A stretch of DNA of 64,000 bases from Acinetobacter sp. ANC 3832 (GCF_002135415.1 NZ_NEGJ01000012.1:37897-101896), one strand, 5' to 3'; positions 25,969 through 36,036 are shown, numbered from the stretch's first letter. Made by a program: numbers and translations. The notes: a model not told the origin generated them from the sequence alone.

Positions 25969-27597
25969 TTAGCTTTCTAATAAAACTGATCCATATATTT
26001 CACGTAAATCCTTTTTCAAAATTTTACCTGTTCCACCGACAGGGATTGAATCAACAAAAATGACCTTGTCTGGAATTTGCCATTTCGCAATTTTATCCGT
26101 GTAGTAATCTAGAATATCTTCAGCTGTAATTTGGCTTTCAGCCGATTTTTTCGCAATGAGGATGGGGCGTTCATCCCATTTAAGATGCGTTGCAGCAATC
26201 ACAGCAACGTTATCAATTTCAGGATGGGCAATTGCGATATTTTCTAATTCCACAGAAGAAATCCATTCTCCACCGGATTTAATTAAATCTTTAGAGCGGT
26301 CACTAATATTCATATAACCATCTTGATCAAGGGTTGCGATATCCCCTGTATCAAACCAACCATCAACAGTCAGTGCAGATTTATCAGTACCAAAATAAGA
26401 ATCAACAATCCAATGCCCTTTTATTTGCAAATTACCTGTAGTTTGACCATCTCTTTGAACTTCATTCGCGCCATTTTCTGCATCAGTCACACGCAGTTGT
26501 ACACCAAAAGGTGGACGACCTTGTGATAAACGAAGTTTGGATTGTTCAGTTTCAGATAAATCAAAGTGCTTCGCTTTGAGTTGATTTACTGCTCCAACAG
26601 GACTTGTTTCTGTCATCCCCCAAGCATGAATCGTTTCGCATTGATAAACATCTTTAAACGTTTTAATCATAGAAGGTGGACATGCTGCACCACCGACAAC
26701 ATTACGTTTCAAACTTGGAAGCTGACTTCCTAATTGCTGAGCCGCAGTTAATAAACCTTGCCAAATCGTCGGTACACCCAACGCATTGGTTACTTTGTAT
26801 TGATCAATGAGCTGAACCAAACTGGTTCCATCTAACATTGGACCAGGTAAAACCATACTACAACCCACCATTGCCGCCGCATACGGTGTTCCCCAAGCAT
26901 TCACATGGAACATGGGCACTACAGGTAAAATTCGGTCTTTCGCAGAGAGATTTAATGAATCAGCTAAGCTACTTGCATAACTATGCAAGACTGTTGAGCG
27001 ATGGCTATACAATACCCCTTTAGGATTGCCTGTCGTTCCAGAGGTATAGCACAGTGAACTTGCCGTTTGTTCTTCAAGTTGTGGCCATTCAAAATACTCA
27101 GATTGTGAAGCAATTAAATCATCATAAAACTGAACTTCGGGGAATGCTGTTTTGATGTTTTCATCATAAGCATCAAGACAAATAAAATGTTCAACATGAG
27201 TTAAAGATTCTTGAATAGAAAGAATTAAATTTAGAAATGTTTTATCAAAAATCAGGACTTTATCTTCAGCATTGTTAATAATGTAAGTCAATTGTTCAGG
27301 GAAAAGACGTGGATTAATAGTATGACAAATAAACCCACTGCCTGATATCGCATACCAAGATTCTAAATGTCGATGATTATTCCAAGCAATGGTTGCCACT
27401 CGATCACTAGGAGATAAACTGAAGGATTGTAAAACATTGGCAAATCGTTTTGAATTTTTAGCAATTTGAGCCCAACAACTCTCCGTCATTGTGCCATCTG
27501 TATTTTTTGAGATAATGGCTGTATCTGCATGATACATTTCAGCATGTTCGATTAAATTACTAATCAACAAGGGTTGAAACATCATATTTCCGTGCAT
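25969..27597 (-). CDS. AlkK-like medium-chain acyl-CoA ligase (ANL superfamily)
   Basis: 542-aa AMP-forming ligase. The start MHGNMMFQPLLISNLIEHA closely resembles AlkK of the Pseudomonas alkane plasmid. ANL motifs follow: LCYTSGTTGNPKGV (P-loop, about residue 183), HAWGMTETSP, DGWFDTGDIA and the C-terminal GGTGKILKKDLRE with the catalytic Lys. Such enzymes activate medium-chain or related carboxylates to CoA thioesters. It lies upstream of prpBC on the same strand but with 83 bp between them. Site A, two identical 14-bp direct repeats, lies 102 bp upstream, so it is probably co-regulated with the BKACE operons rather than with prp. Confidence 0.88.
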   Translation of the reverse strand: MHGNMMFQPLLISNLIEHAEMYHADTAIISKNTDGTMTESCWAQIAKNSKRFANVLQSFSLSPSDRVATIAWNNHRHLESWYAISGSGFICHTINPRLFPEQLTYIINNAEDKVLIFDKTFLNLILSIQESLTHVEHFICLDAYDENIKTAFPEVQFYDDLIASQSEYFEWPQLEEQTASSLCYTSGTTGNPKGVLYSHRSTVLHSYASSLADSLNLSAKDRILPVVPMFHVNAWGTPYAAAMVGCSMVLPGPMLDGTSLVQLIDQYKVTNALGVPTIWQGLLTAAQQLGSQLPSLKRNVVGGAACPPSMIKTFKDVYQCETIHAWGMTETSPVGAVNQLKAKHFDLSETEQSKLRLSQGRPPFGVQLRVTDAENGANEVQRDGQTTGNLQIKGHWIVDSYFGTDKSALTVDGWFDTGDIATLDQDGYMNISDRSKDLIKSGGEWISSVELENIAIAHPEIDNVAVIAATHLKWDERPILIAKKSAESQITAEDILDYYTDKIAKWQIPDKVIFVDSIPVGGTGKILKKDLREIYGSVLLES

Positions 27598-28057
27598 TTT
27601 AATATCCTTATTTACAACCTTGATGGATTTATTCTTTAATATCCGTACACAATGACTTCTTTTCTTGCTTTAGAAAATACAATAATTTTCTCTTTTAATT
27701 TTGTCATTTAGTCTTATATATTTGTCATTTAGTCACAATGAACCAGAAAAATACGTTCGCTTATTTTAAATTGCTTTAATTATTTATTTTTTAATGTACT
27801 TACATCAAATAAATTTAATTCGACAGTAGAATTCTTATTAAAAATTTCTGTATTTATGCATAAGTCTCGATGAGACTAGTCGAAAAAAGATTAGGAATAT
27901 TTATGCAAGATATCGAATCTAAGTAAATAATTTTTCTAAACTTTATGATTATTTTTATACAAAAAGATAATTAGTAACACACCTATTCCTTTCAAAAATA
28001 TGGACATCTAAACCTATTCATTTATTTCTAAATATCCTCCGACTTATATTTTTCACT
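27598..28057. other. Non-coding region upstream of the ligase gene
   Basis: 460 bp between the AraC-type regulator 1 stop and the ligase start. It holds regulatory site A (27700-27734) and a small AGTCTC-GAT-GAGACT hairpin (27863-27877). The rest is AT-rich without visible genes. Confidence 0.6.
27669..27734 (-). promoter_or_regulatory. Regulon site A: direct repeats plus -10, acyl-CoA ligase promoter
   Basis: Read in the direction of transcription, two identical GACTAAATGACAAA repeats (27734-27721 and 27713-27700) are 21 bp apart. Twenty-five bp after the proximal copy comes TCTAAA (27674-27669), a -10-like hexamer. The layout is the same as at sites B-E. Confidence 0.75.
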
Positions 28058-29083
28058 TCAAGCTTGCATGCCCGCTCGTCTCCAACGCCCTGGTGTAATA
28101 CCGTACCAACGTTTAAATGCGCGAGTAAAATTTGCTTGATCGTCATAACCAAGTTGATTGGCTACTTCGATAATCATTAATTTTGGATTTTTAAGCAATT
28201 TAATCGCAATTTTCTTTCTTGTTATTTCTAGTAAGGCTTCAAAAGTAGTGTGATGCTTATTTAAATAACGATATAGGGTGAATCGATGTATAGAGAAATA
28301 TTCCGCAACTCGCTCAATGTTACAAATGTGATAAGGCAATAATTCTTCAATAATTTTACAGACTTGAGCAATGACATCTACGCTATCATTACTTTGTAAT
28401 TCTGATAAATGTTGACGTAAAAAATCATCTAATTGATTGTCATGACCTGTACGTGCTTGATCTAATTGTTCCTGAGGAAATAGGATTTCATGCTGTGTCT
28501 GCCCAAACCATACTGGGCAACGGAAAAACTTTTCATAGAGATGCGCAGACTTTGGTTTCGGATATGAAATCCGTACTAAAGTAGGTCGCCAAGGCTTAGC
28601 TAGAACCAACTCTATAATAGAAACAATCGCTGCTAAATATGCAGTTTGATATTGTTCTTTACGTGGAATTTCACCATCAATAAGCATGCATATTCGTGCA
28701 TAACCTTGATCTTCTTGTAAATCGAGTTTCTGCCCTCTGTACCACATACTGCCATAAGAAAATAAACTTTCTAAAGCATCACGCATTGTTGCTGCATTCA
28801 ACACTAAAAAACGTAATGGCCCTATATTTGAAAGTTTTGCATCTTTGCCAATGAGTAATCCTAAATGATCACAACCTGTTAATTCTTCAACGGCTTTAAA
28901 AATATTACCTTGTGTTTGTAGAGATACGGGCATTAAATTATTTTTTAAATCTTCTAATTTAATTTCAAATTGATCAAATATGATTTGTGGATCAAGACCT
29001 TGTTCTTCTAAAAAATGTGCAATAAAACTGAGGATACCAATAGGATTAGACTTCTCTTGGATTTTAGAATCAATATGTTGCAT
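28058..29083 (-). CDS. AraC-type regulator 1 (OruR-like architecture)
   Basis: About 341-aa activator with an N-terminal Arabinose_bd-type ligand domain (about 10-190) and a C-terminal AraC DNA-binding domain. Both helix-turn-helix elements are visible: IERVAEYFSIHRFTLYRYL near residue 265 and IIEVANQLGYDDQANFTRAF near 310, then YGITPGRWRR. The start is the ATG at 29083, after AGAGG. The gene precedes the ligase gene on the same strand; site A lies between them. AraC proteins of this type bind paired direct repeats about 21 bp apart, so this regulator or regulator 2 (39038-40048) is the candidate reader of sites A-E. Confidence 0.88.
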   Translation of the reverse strand: MQHIDSKIQEKSNPIGILSFIAHFLEEQGLDPQIIFDQFEIKLEDLKNNLMPVSLQTQGNIFKAVEELTGCDHLGLLIGKDAKLSNIGPLRFLVLNAATMRDALESLFSYGSMWYRGQKLDLQEDQGYARICMLIDGEIPRKEQYQTAYLAAIVSIIELVLAKPWRPTLVRISYPKPKSAHLYEKFFRCPVWFGQTQHEILFPQEQLDQARTGHDNQLDDFLRQHLSELQSNDSVDVIAQVCKIIEELLPYHICNIERVAEYFSIHRFTLYRYLNKHHTTFEALLEITRKKIAIKLLKNPKLMIIEVANQLGYDDQANFTRAFKRWYGITPGRWRRAGMQA

Positions 29084-29594
29084 CTTCACCTCTGCTTTAC
29101 TGAGGTAACAGGTATGTTTTAGATTTAATCTGTCAGATTAAAATTTAGAAAAATACTCACCTAACTAGATGGCGTCACTTTGTAAATAAAGCCTGTATTT
29201 CTCTTAACCAAAACATATTCACTGTACCAAATTCCTTTTGATAAAATTCCCAAGCAACTTCATTGCATAGCATCTATAAATTTATTAATAGCTCATCATT
29301 ATTTCTATTTAATGAGAAATAATAAGCCTTCATTCTCAATTTATCATATAGACCATATCGTATAAATTTTAATTTTCAAACCTTAATTTTAAAATACTAT
29401 TCAAGTTTTTTTGATAACTGATATTTATAATTCTCCTACACAATCCCTAATAAAGAAAAAAGTTGGAATAATTTATTCTATCTTCTCATTAAGCATCTTT
29501 AAAAGTTTCTAAACTCGTATCTAGAACGACTTAACCCACCATCGCCAATAGATGACCATGATAGGTTAATTAAAATCAGCAGCTTATTTTATCG
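29084..29594. other. Non-coding region between DUF1302 gene 1 and regulator 1
   Basis: About 510 bp. The last ~60 bp before the DUF1302 gene 1 stop (from about 29525) are homologous to the sequence at 35960-36036 beyond DUF1302 gene 2. The remainder is AT-rich; I see no gene and no copy of the regulon repeats. Confidence 0.6.
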
Positions 29595-31430
29595 CTAAAA
29601 ATTAACTTTAAAAACTAAAGATGCAAAATCTCGATCATCAATCACACTGAATTCATTCGAACCAAAAAAATTATAATAGGCAACCTCAGCTGTATATTTT
29701 TTTTGATACGTTACTGACAATGCTGCGCCAATACTCATTTGGCCTTCTTGAAAGTTTTGACTATAGCCGTGTATATCATGGCGAAAGCTAAGGCTTGGTC
29801 TAATCACCGTTGCAGGGAAAATATCAGTATAATTTAATATTCCACGTACTCGATAACCTAGAGACCACTCACTAAAAAAACCATCTTTATTACAAAATCG
29901 AGCATTCATATTATCAATGACTTCTTTTGAAAGATTTGCAGTGCCATACGGCGTGCATTTAAATGCACCAGTCTCAGGATTATAAGCGCCTGTAGAAAGC
30001 TTGCTTCGACCAAAAGCACTACTTCTACCAATACGACTATTACCAATATCTGAGATATGATTGACTCCAAACTCTGTAGCCCATGTCAATGTATTTGCTC
30101 CCAGAATATTAGAAATACTATTATCTGTAGCGCCTATAGAAAATTGTGTAACAGGTAAACGTACATATCCTTCTATATATTCATCTAATTCAGGAGCGAT
30201 CCCAACTGGCGTAAAAGGTGTTTCATTTGATAAAATTTGATAATAGACAACATCTGGTCCATTTAATTGCAATGGATGATTGGGTTTATAATTTAATTCA
30301 CTAAAAACTTTTGTCGTTCCTATTTTACCTGTCAAACTCAATCCAAACATTTCAATGTCTTCAGGATATACAGCAAAAAAAGCTGCTGTGTTAAAATTTT
30401 CGGCTCCCCGCGCTTTTACTGTAGTTGCATCAAAGTTCGCAACTCGATTATGATAATTTGCATAATAAACACCTAGTTCAGCATTATTCAAACTTGGTAA
30501 TATCTGTTTAATTGCGACACCATATTGTCCACTATCTTTAGGCATATGATCTTCAGTACGTGGTATATAACTCTTCGCATTTAATGCTGTCTCTGATAAT
30601 TTATCGCCAAGTCCAGCCATGAGCATAGGTCCACAATTTTTAGGGACAACATCTGAAATTTCAAAAAAAGTACCGCAACCATCCGCAACACTTGGTCTAA
30701 ACTTAAATTGATAAAAACCTTCAATGGTAAGATTTTTATTTATTTCTGCTGCAAAGGAAAACATTTCAACAGGAATAATCATTTCTTTTACATCAACACC
30801 AGGTCTATTCATTGCAGCAAAATCAAAAGCACTGACTGAATTTAAACCGTTTTGGAAGAACTGTGATTCCCCCCAATTCAACGCATGCTTACCTAGTTTA
30901 GTATTAATACTGCGTCTATTATTAAGCTCAAAATTTTTCCATACATACGCATCCCAAAGATCAACACCTTTGAACTTTGCAAGTCTAGTTAATTTAGAAT
31001 CATCAAAAGCTTTTAAATCCCCATGACCTGTTTCATAGGCATAGTCATACCAATACTTTGCACTTGCTACAATACCCTGCTGACCATCGTTTAAACGAAA
31101 CTCTGTATAACCCTTAAGAACCTGTGAAATAGGATCATTCTTACTAAAATTAATTCGCCCATCGTCAGCATTTACATCTAGACTATATCCATCTTTTCCT
31201 ATTTTATTTGCATCAGGCTTATAAAGCAGTGAAGCTGATGGATCTTGAGTACTCCAACTCCCCCCTACACTTAAATTGGTATTGGTTTCCAATTTCCAAT
31301 TTTCATTAATATCAAAACTTGTTGCTGAAACATTAGATATTGAAAAAATCAAACCCAAAAAAACACTAACTACTTGTATTGACGAAATATTATTTTCAGT
31401 TCCATTGAGACATAAATATTTATTCACCAT
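29595..31430 (-). CDS. DUF1302 family outer-membrane protein, copy 1
   Basis: 611-aa predicted outer-membrane beta-barrel of the DUF1302 family. Members occur next to DUF1329 and catabolic genes in steroid and hydrophobic-substrate degraders. An N-terminal signal segment (VVSVFLGLIFSISNVSATS) precedes SFDINENWKLETNTNLSVGGSW. Many amphipathic strands follow and the last residues are FASLVFKVNF, a C-terminal Phe typical of BamA-recognised barrels. It is the last cistron of the BKACE1 operon (BKACE1-SDR-CMD-MFS-DUF1302). A second copy of identical length lies at 36037-37872. A substrate-uptake pore is the likely role; the substrate is unknown. Confidence 0.85.
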   Translation of the reverse strand: MVNKYLCLNGTENNISSIQVVSVFLGLIFSISNVSATSFDINENWKLETNTNLSVGGSWSTQDPSASLLYKPDANKIGKDGYSLDVNADDGRINFSKNDPISQVLKGYTEFRLNDGQQGIVASAKYWYDYAYETGHGDLKAFDDSKLTRLAKFKGVDLWDAYVWKNFELNNRRSINTKLGKHALNWGESQFFQNGLNSVSAFDFAAMNRPGVDVKEMIIPVEMFSFAAEINKNLTIEGFYQFKFRPSVADGCGTFFEISDVVPKNCGPMLMAGLGDKLSETALNAKSYIPRTEDHMPKDSGQYGVAIKQILPSLNNAELGVYYANYHNRVANFDATTVKARGAENFNTAAFFAVYPEDIEMFGLSLTGKIGTTKVFSELNYKPNHPLQLNGPDVVYYQILSNETPFTPVGIAPELDEYIEGYVRLPVTQFSIGATDNSISNILGANTLTWATEFGVNHISDIGNSRIGRSSAFGRSKLSTGAYNPETGAFKCTPYGTANLSKEVIDNMNARFCNKDGFFSEWSLGYRVRGILNYTDIFPATVIRPSLSFRHDIHGYSQNFQEGQMSIGAALSVTYQKKYTAEVAYYNFFGSNEFSVIDDRDFASLVFKVNF

Positions 31431-31501
31431 ACCATCTCCATGTAGATATGATTTATTTCAGATTACCTCCTATCACAAGGAGGTGCTTATGGTCTTAAGA
31501 G

Positions 31502-32848
31502 TTAAAGTGTATTGATACTTTTTTGTTCTTTTAACAAACGTGCAGGTATAGCAAGCAATATCGTAATTGCTCCTATAACAAGTAATACGCCAATCACACT
31601 AAATGCCAGATAAATGCTTCCTGTTTGTGTTTTAATCGCGCCAACCACAGCTGGACTAATAACAGCAGCAAGGCTACCTAAGACGTTAATCCATGCAATA
31701 CCGAGTGCCGCTGCTGTAACAGATAAATAAGTAGGTGGAATCGTCCAAAATAAAGTACCTGCAGAAAAGCAAGCACCACAGCCCACTGTAAGTAATAAAA
31801 TAAAAATTGTCAGATCATGTTGAGCAAATCCGAGTAACATAAAGCTTAATGCACCAACTGCCATGGTTAATGCCAAATGCCAACGACGCTCAAGATGTTT
31901 ATCTGAACTACGGCATACGAAATACATTGCAATCAATGCAAATAAATAAGGTAGGCTTGAAATTAATCCAATTTGATGTAGATCTTGTACACCGAATTCA
32001 CGAATTAAAGTCGGTACCCAATAGGTAATAGTATTTGTACCTGAATAAATACATAAAAATACGAGACCCATTAAATGTACTCGTGGATCTAGGAATACTT
32101 GTTTTAAAGAACTCTTTTCATTTTCAACAGGAACTCTCTCACTCAACAAGCTTATTTTGATGATAAGTTTTTCACGAACGGTGAGCCATTTTGCTTGTTC
32201 TGGATTATCAACAAGCCAAAACCAAGTAAAAACACCCAATATGACCGCTGGAACACCTTCAATAACAAATAGAGCTTGCCAATCTCTTAATCCCATCCAA
32301 CCATCAAATGTAGACATGATCCAAGTCGCCAAAGGGCCATTAATAATCCCTGCAACGAGTGCCGACATGAGAAAAATAGACGTTACACGCCCTCTTAAAA
32401 ACCCAGGAAACCAATAGGTTAAATATAAAATAATGCCCGGTACAAAACCTGCTTCTGCCACGCCAATCAAGAAGCGAAAAACATAAAAGCTTGTTGTACT
32501 TTCTACAGTACTCATTAAGATTGTGAGAATCCCCCACAACAACATAATCCGAGTTAGGGTTGCTCGAGCTCCCACTCTTTTCATATACATATTGCTTGGA
32601 ATTTCAAAAAGTAGGTAACCAATAAAAAATATAGATGTGCCTATTCCATAAGCTGCATCACTTAGTAAAAGATCTTCAGCCATACGCAGTTTTGCAAATG
32701 AAATATTGATTCGATCTATAATATTTAGGAAATAAGCAATAAAAATAAAAGGCACTATTCTGAATATTACTTTCTTAAACGTTTGATTCTGCTCTTCAGC
32801 AGTGATGTTATGACTCTCTAAAGACAAATGCTCTTGATCTAAACCCAC
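31502..32848 (-). CDS. MFS transporter, anion:cation symporter (phthalate permease-like) family
   Basis: 448-aa inner-membrane carrier with about 12 helices. The signature region IVPFIFIAYFLNIIDRINISFAKLRM, GTSIFFIGYLLFEIPSNMYM and GVAEAGFVPGIILYLTYWFP are typical of the ACS family, which moves organic anions such as tartrate, phthalate and galactarate with H+ or Na+. The start codon is GTG at 32848, after GAGGAG; the nearby ATG is out of frame. It lies between the CMD-like and DUF1302 genes, so it probably imports the acid degraded by this operon. Confidence 0.9.
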   Translation of the reverse strand: MGLDQEHLSLESHNITAEEQNQTFKKVIFRIVPFIFIAYFLNIIDRINISFAKLRMAEDLLLSDAAYGIGTSIFFIGYLLFEIPSNMYMKRVGARATLTRIMLLWGILTILMSTVESTTSFYVFRFLIGVAEAGFVPGIILYLTYWFPGFLRGRVTSIFLMSALVAGIINGPLATWIMSTFDGWMGLRDWQALFVIEGVPAVILGVFTWFWLVDNPEQAKWLTVREKLIIKISLLSERVPVENEKSSLKQVFLDPRVHLMGLVFLCIYSGTNTITYWVPTLIREFGVQDLHQIGLISSLPYLFALIAMYFVCRSSDKHLERRWHLALTMAVGALSFMLLGFAQHDLTIFILLLTVGCGACFSAGTLFWTIPPTYLSVTAAALGIAWINVLGSLAAVISPAVVGAIKTQTGSIYLAFSVIGVLLVIGAITILLAIPARLLKEQKSINTL

Positions 32849-32936
32849 ATGAATCTCCTCATATTTATATTTTGAATGTCCCTATCGCTATCGCTCTTGT
32901 GTAACTTGAAGCTATATATATCAAGATCGTTTTGAC

Positions 32937-33674
32937 TTATGCCTTGTAATTGTCTTTTAAAGCCTTCACAAGTATAGGAATGCCTACTTCACAAGCTTCA
33001 ATCCCTTGTAGACTTACAATTTTTAGAATTTCTAAAATTTGATCTTTATTTGCACCTAACTGTAATGCAGCCTGAATATGTCTTTGTGTACCGTGTGACC
33101 ACATATGGGTGATTGCGGCATCTCCGGCAATACATAAAAATTCAACCCAAAGTGTTGGTAATACTCCACTCTTCCAAGCACTTGTTGCCATTTTTAAAAA
33201 ATTTTCCAAATAATCTGGATCCCAACGATAAAGGGTTTCCCAAAGTGGATTAAACATTCCTTGAGCACGTATTTCGTCACACACTGGCGTTTCTACAGCA
33301 ACCACATCTTCTTCAATGAGGCCTGCTGTAACCAATTCCTTTTCTAGAATTGGAACACCAAGTGCACATGCATGTATTCCGACTACACTGGCCAATTTAA
33401 AAACTTCTAAAATTTCAGAACGACTCACACCAATTCGTAAAGCATCACGAACATGACGTTGTACGCCTGGCCTATATAAATGAGTCGCTGTTACATCAAT
33501 CATCAATCGAATCAATGACAAAAGCTTTGGTTCTAAAATATTATTCATCTGACAATCTTGCACTAACGTCATAAAACATTCAGTCCACTTCCCATCCCAT
33601 TCAGCCATGACATCAAATGATGCATCGAATAAGCCTGCTGCTCTTAAAGCATCATAATTAGGTGTATTTTTCAT
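32937..33674 (-). CDS. Two-domain carboxymuconolactone decarboxylase (CMD/AhpD-like) protein
   Basis: 245-aa cytosolic protein built from two similar CMD modules (about 35-110 and 150-243). The paired segments QRHVRDALRIGVSRSEILEV...ACALGVPILEKEL and QRHIQAALQLGANKDQILEI...ACEVGIPILVKAL show the internal duplication. Neither module has the redox CxxC of AhpD, so a disulfide reductase role is unlikely. A lactone or keto-acid decarboxylase or a structural role is possible, but no reaction can be assigned. It follows the SDR gene with 20 bp between them. Confidence 0.85.
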   Translation of the reverse strand: MKNTPNYDALRAAGLFDASFDVMAEWDGKWTECFMTLVQDCQMNNILEPKLLSLIRLMIDVTATHLYRPGVQRHVRDALRIGVSRSEILEVFKLASVVGIHACALGVPILEKELVTAGLIEEDVVAVETPVCDEIRAQGMFNPLWETLYRWDPDYLENFLKMATSAWKSGVLPTLWVEFLCIAGDAAITHMWSHGTQRHIQAALQLGANKDQILEILKIVSLQGIEACEVGIPILVKALKDNYKA

Positions 33675-33694
33675 ATTCCTATTCCCTTTATGAA

Positions 33695-34516
33695 TTAAAT
33701 GACAATCCCACCATTTGGACTAATGACCTGTCCGACCAAATAATGTTCACCACTTAAATACAATACAGTTCCTGCATATTCTTCCAATGTACCAAACCGC
33801 CCTGCAGGTACGCTTTGCCAAAGTCGATTACATGCTTCCTCACCAACGGCATCTAAGTACGCATTAAACTGTTCAGTTGCAACACCACCTGGTGCTAATG
33901 CATTTACAAAAATATTGGCGCCCGCGACCTCATAAGCTACTGATTTAGTAAATGCAATAACTGCTCCTTTTGTTGCGCTATAAGGTGGACTATGTGCACT
34001 TTTACTCGACATTCCAGCTATAGATGCAACATTCACAATTTTCCCTGAACGTTGAGGTTCCATAAGTTTTAAAGCTTCACGCGTACAATAAAATACACCG
34101 TTAACATTAACGCCCCAGAAACGTTCCCATTCCTCATCGGTAATCCAACGTGTAAAACTGAGTGAACGTCTAGCCTCTGGCATTGCGTTATAGTCATACA
34201 AGGCTGTACGTCGTTGCGTATCTAGTTCTGAAGTGGGTGTTATTGCTGCATTATTAATAAGGACATCTAAAGTGCCATAACGCTCAACAATTTTTTCAAA
34301 CATTGCAGAGACTTGAGTACTTGAAGAAACATCACACTTTACTGCCAAACATTCTGCGCCATGTTGTTCAACGATTTTTTGCGTTGCTAATAAAGTTATT
34401 GGATCTACATCGCAAATTACCAACTTCGCTCCATATTTAGCAAAAGCTTCGGCACATGCTTTTCCTAAGCCTGGACCTACACCTGTTACCAACACAACTT
34501 TGTTTTGAAATTCCAT
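33695..34516 (-). CDS. Short-chain dehydrogenase/reductase
   Basis: About 273-aa classical SDR. It has the Rossmann motif VTGVGPGLGKACAEAF, Asp in VICDVDP (suggesting NAD+ preference), the LINNAAITP motif, Ser in VNVASIAG and the catalytic pair in YSATKGAV. Between NNAA and the active-site Asn (NVNGVFYCT) it has about 30 extra residues (from TSELDTQRR to TDEEWERF) that most SDRs lack. The ATG at 34516 is preceded by GGAAG at 7 bp, so the longer frame to 34549 is not used. A plausible step is oxidation of a beta-hydroxy acid to the beta-keto acid used by the neighbouring BKACE; this is inferred from context only. Confidence 0.88.
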   Translation of the reverse strand: MEFQNKVVLVTGVGPGLGKACAEAFAKYGAKLVICDVDPITLLATQKIVEQHGAECLAVKCDVSSSTQVSAMFEKIVERYGTLDVLINNAAITPTSELDTQRRTALYDYNAMPEARRSLSFTRWITDEEWERFWGVNVNGVFYCTREALKLMEPQRSGKIVNVASIAGMSSKSAHSPPYSATKGAVIAFTKSVAYEVAGANIFVNALAPGGVATEQFNAYLDAVGEEACNRLWQSVPAGRFGTLEEYAGTVLYLSGEHYLVGQVISPNGGIVI

Positions 34517-34588
34517 GTCATTACTTCCATTTTTAAATGTTGATACCAATGACTATCTATTCAATAAACATCGGCAATTTTTAAATGA

Positions 34589-35641
34589 TTAATGACCTGG
34601 AACTGTAAATCCACGTTGTCCTAGCTTACGATTAGGTGCCATACCTAATTGATGAATTGTTTCTTCAGCACTCTTATATTTTTTTCCAATTTTATAAATT
34701 TCTCGTGCTTCTTTAGCTGTAGCAACATCACGATATAATTCACGAGCAACTCGAACAGTTTTTTCAACTTGTTGAACTGAAGACATTCGCTCACTCTTAC
34801 GCCCCCATAAATTATCTTCAATGCCTACTCGGACATGCATACCTAATGCGATTGCCATCGTATTCATTGGTAATACTGAGCGCATTAAACATTCATACGT
34901 TAAAATAGAACCTGCTGGGCAACGCTTAGTAAATTGAATTAAGTCAGAAGGATCTATCCCTGCTGATCCTCCTGCAATAGCAACATAATTAAGATTTAAA
35001 GGACCTGTATATATACCCTTCCGGATTAAACGATCGACTGTTTCTAATTGATGAATATTTCCTAACATGAAATGTGGTTGAATATCGTTAGCTTGCAAAC
35101 GTTTTAGATGTTCTATAAAAAATGATGGCTTAGCATCTACAACCATTTCTGAGTATGCTTGATGATATTCTGGTTTTTCTAATATCGTTCCTGCTATGTC
35201 ATCGGCAGACATTATTTCGCAGAGATTCATTTGAGAACTATTAATAGCAATGGTGACTTGATCTGGTTTTGGATTTAATTCAGCAAGCATATGACGTGTG
35301 TCATAATCTAACCAGCTTGCAGCAGCGCCTTCGTCTTCTGGGGCAAAAGAAATAGAACCGCCTACTTGAATAATCATTTCAGGTACAGCTTGTTGCAGTG
35401 ATTCAATCATTTTATTGAACTGACTCATTTTTTTTGAGCCTTTACCATCTGTTTCACGAACATGCAAATGTAGGACAGTTGCACCTGCATTATAACAATC
35501 TACAGCCTTTTGAACTTGCTCATCAAAAGTCACGGGAATATCATTTGAGTCACTTGGAATCCATTGTGGTCCGTAAGGTGCGACTTGAATGACTAATTTT
35601 TCTTGATTTTCAGGTAAAAGACTATCGTCTAAAAAGTACAT
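34589..35641 (-). CDS. Beta-keto acid cleavage enzyme (BKACE, DUF849 family), copy 1
   Basis: 350-aa TIM-barrel metalloenzyme. BKACEs condense a beta-keto acid with acetyl-CoA and release acetoacetate plus the shortened acyl-CoA. The metal-binding HLHVRETDGKGS near residue 57 is the family's H-x-H motif; MIIQVGGSISFAPED and PKPDQVTIAINSSQMN are further conserved blocks. At 350 aa it is longer than classical Kce enzymes (about 275-310 aa). It is the first cistron of a five-gene operon (BKACE1, SDR, CMD, MFS, DUF1302) behind regulon site B. BKACE2 at 43655-44707 is a clear paralogue of identical length. The keto acid is unknown. Confidence 0.88.
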   Translation of the reverse strand: MYFLDDSLLPENQEKLVIQVAPYGPQWIPSDSNDIPVTFDEQVQKAVDCYNAGATVLHLHVRETDGKGSKKMSQFNKMIESLQQAVPEMIIQVGGSISFAPEDEGAAASWLDYDTRHMLAELNPKPDQVTIAINSSQMNLCEIMSADDIAGTILEKPEYHQAYSEMVVDAKPSFFIEHLKRLQANDIQPHFMLGNIHQLETVDRLIRKGIYTGPLNLNYVAIAGGSAGIDPSDLIQFTKRCPAGSILTYECLMRSVLPMNTMAIALGMHVRVGIEDNLWGRKSERMSSVQQVEKTVRVARELYRDVATAKEAREIYKIGKKYKSAEETIHQLGMAPNRKLGQRGFTVPGH

Positions 35642-36036
35642 TTATTTTCTCCGTATTTAATCTTTATTTTTAGAGCCATCCTTTGACTCTCAGTATAAAA
35701 TACAAGCAAACAGATTTACTTTTTTGTCTTTAAAACACTCATATTTGTCTTTTCGTCATTATCTTTTATTTATTTTTTATATTTTTTTAATCACCATAAA
35801 TAATAAGTCAGCGCCTATTCAAAATCAGCGTGAAATAAAATATTTATAGTTAAGTTATAAAAAGTTACTGAATAGCTCTCTTTATTTTCCTCCGAATAAA
35901 GAAAAGTGCTTTATGCAAAAATATAATATACCCAGCTATTTTTAAAATTCTAAATTGGTATTTATAACGACTTAACCCACCATTGCCAATAGCTGACCAT
36001 GATGAGTTAATTAAAATCAAAAGCTTATTTTTATCG
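35642..36036. other. Non-coding region: BKACE1 promoter and tail of DUF1302 gene 2
   Basis: 395 bp. The right-hand portion next to DUF1302 gene 2 (about 35960-36036) is homologous to the region just after DUF1302 gene 1. The left-hand portion carries site B and a leader (about 35650-35700) that is similar to the leader of DUF1302 gene 2 near 37995-38045. Confidence 0.65.
35692..35757 (-). promoter_or_regulatory. Regulon site B: direct repeats plus -10, BKACE1 operon promoter
   Basis: In transcription direction the distal repeat is GACGAAAAGACAAA (35757-35744) and the proximal GTTTTAAAGACAAA (35736-35723), 21 bp apart. Twenty-five bp on lies TATACT (35697-35692), a good -10. The BKACE1 ATG is 50 bp further. 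Confidence 0.82.
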
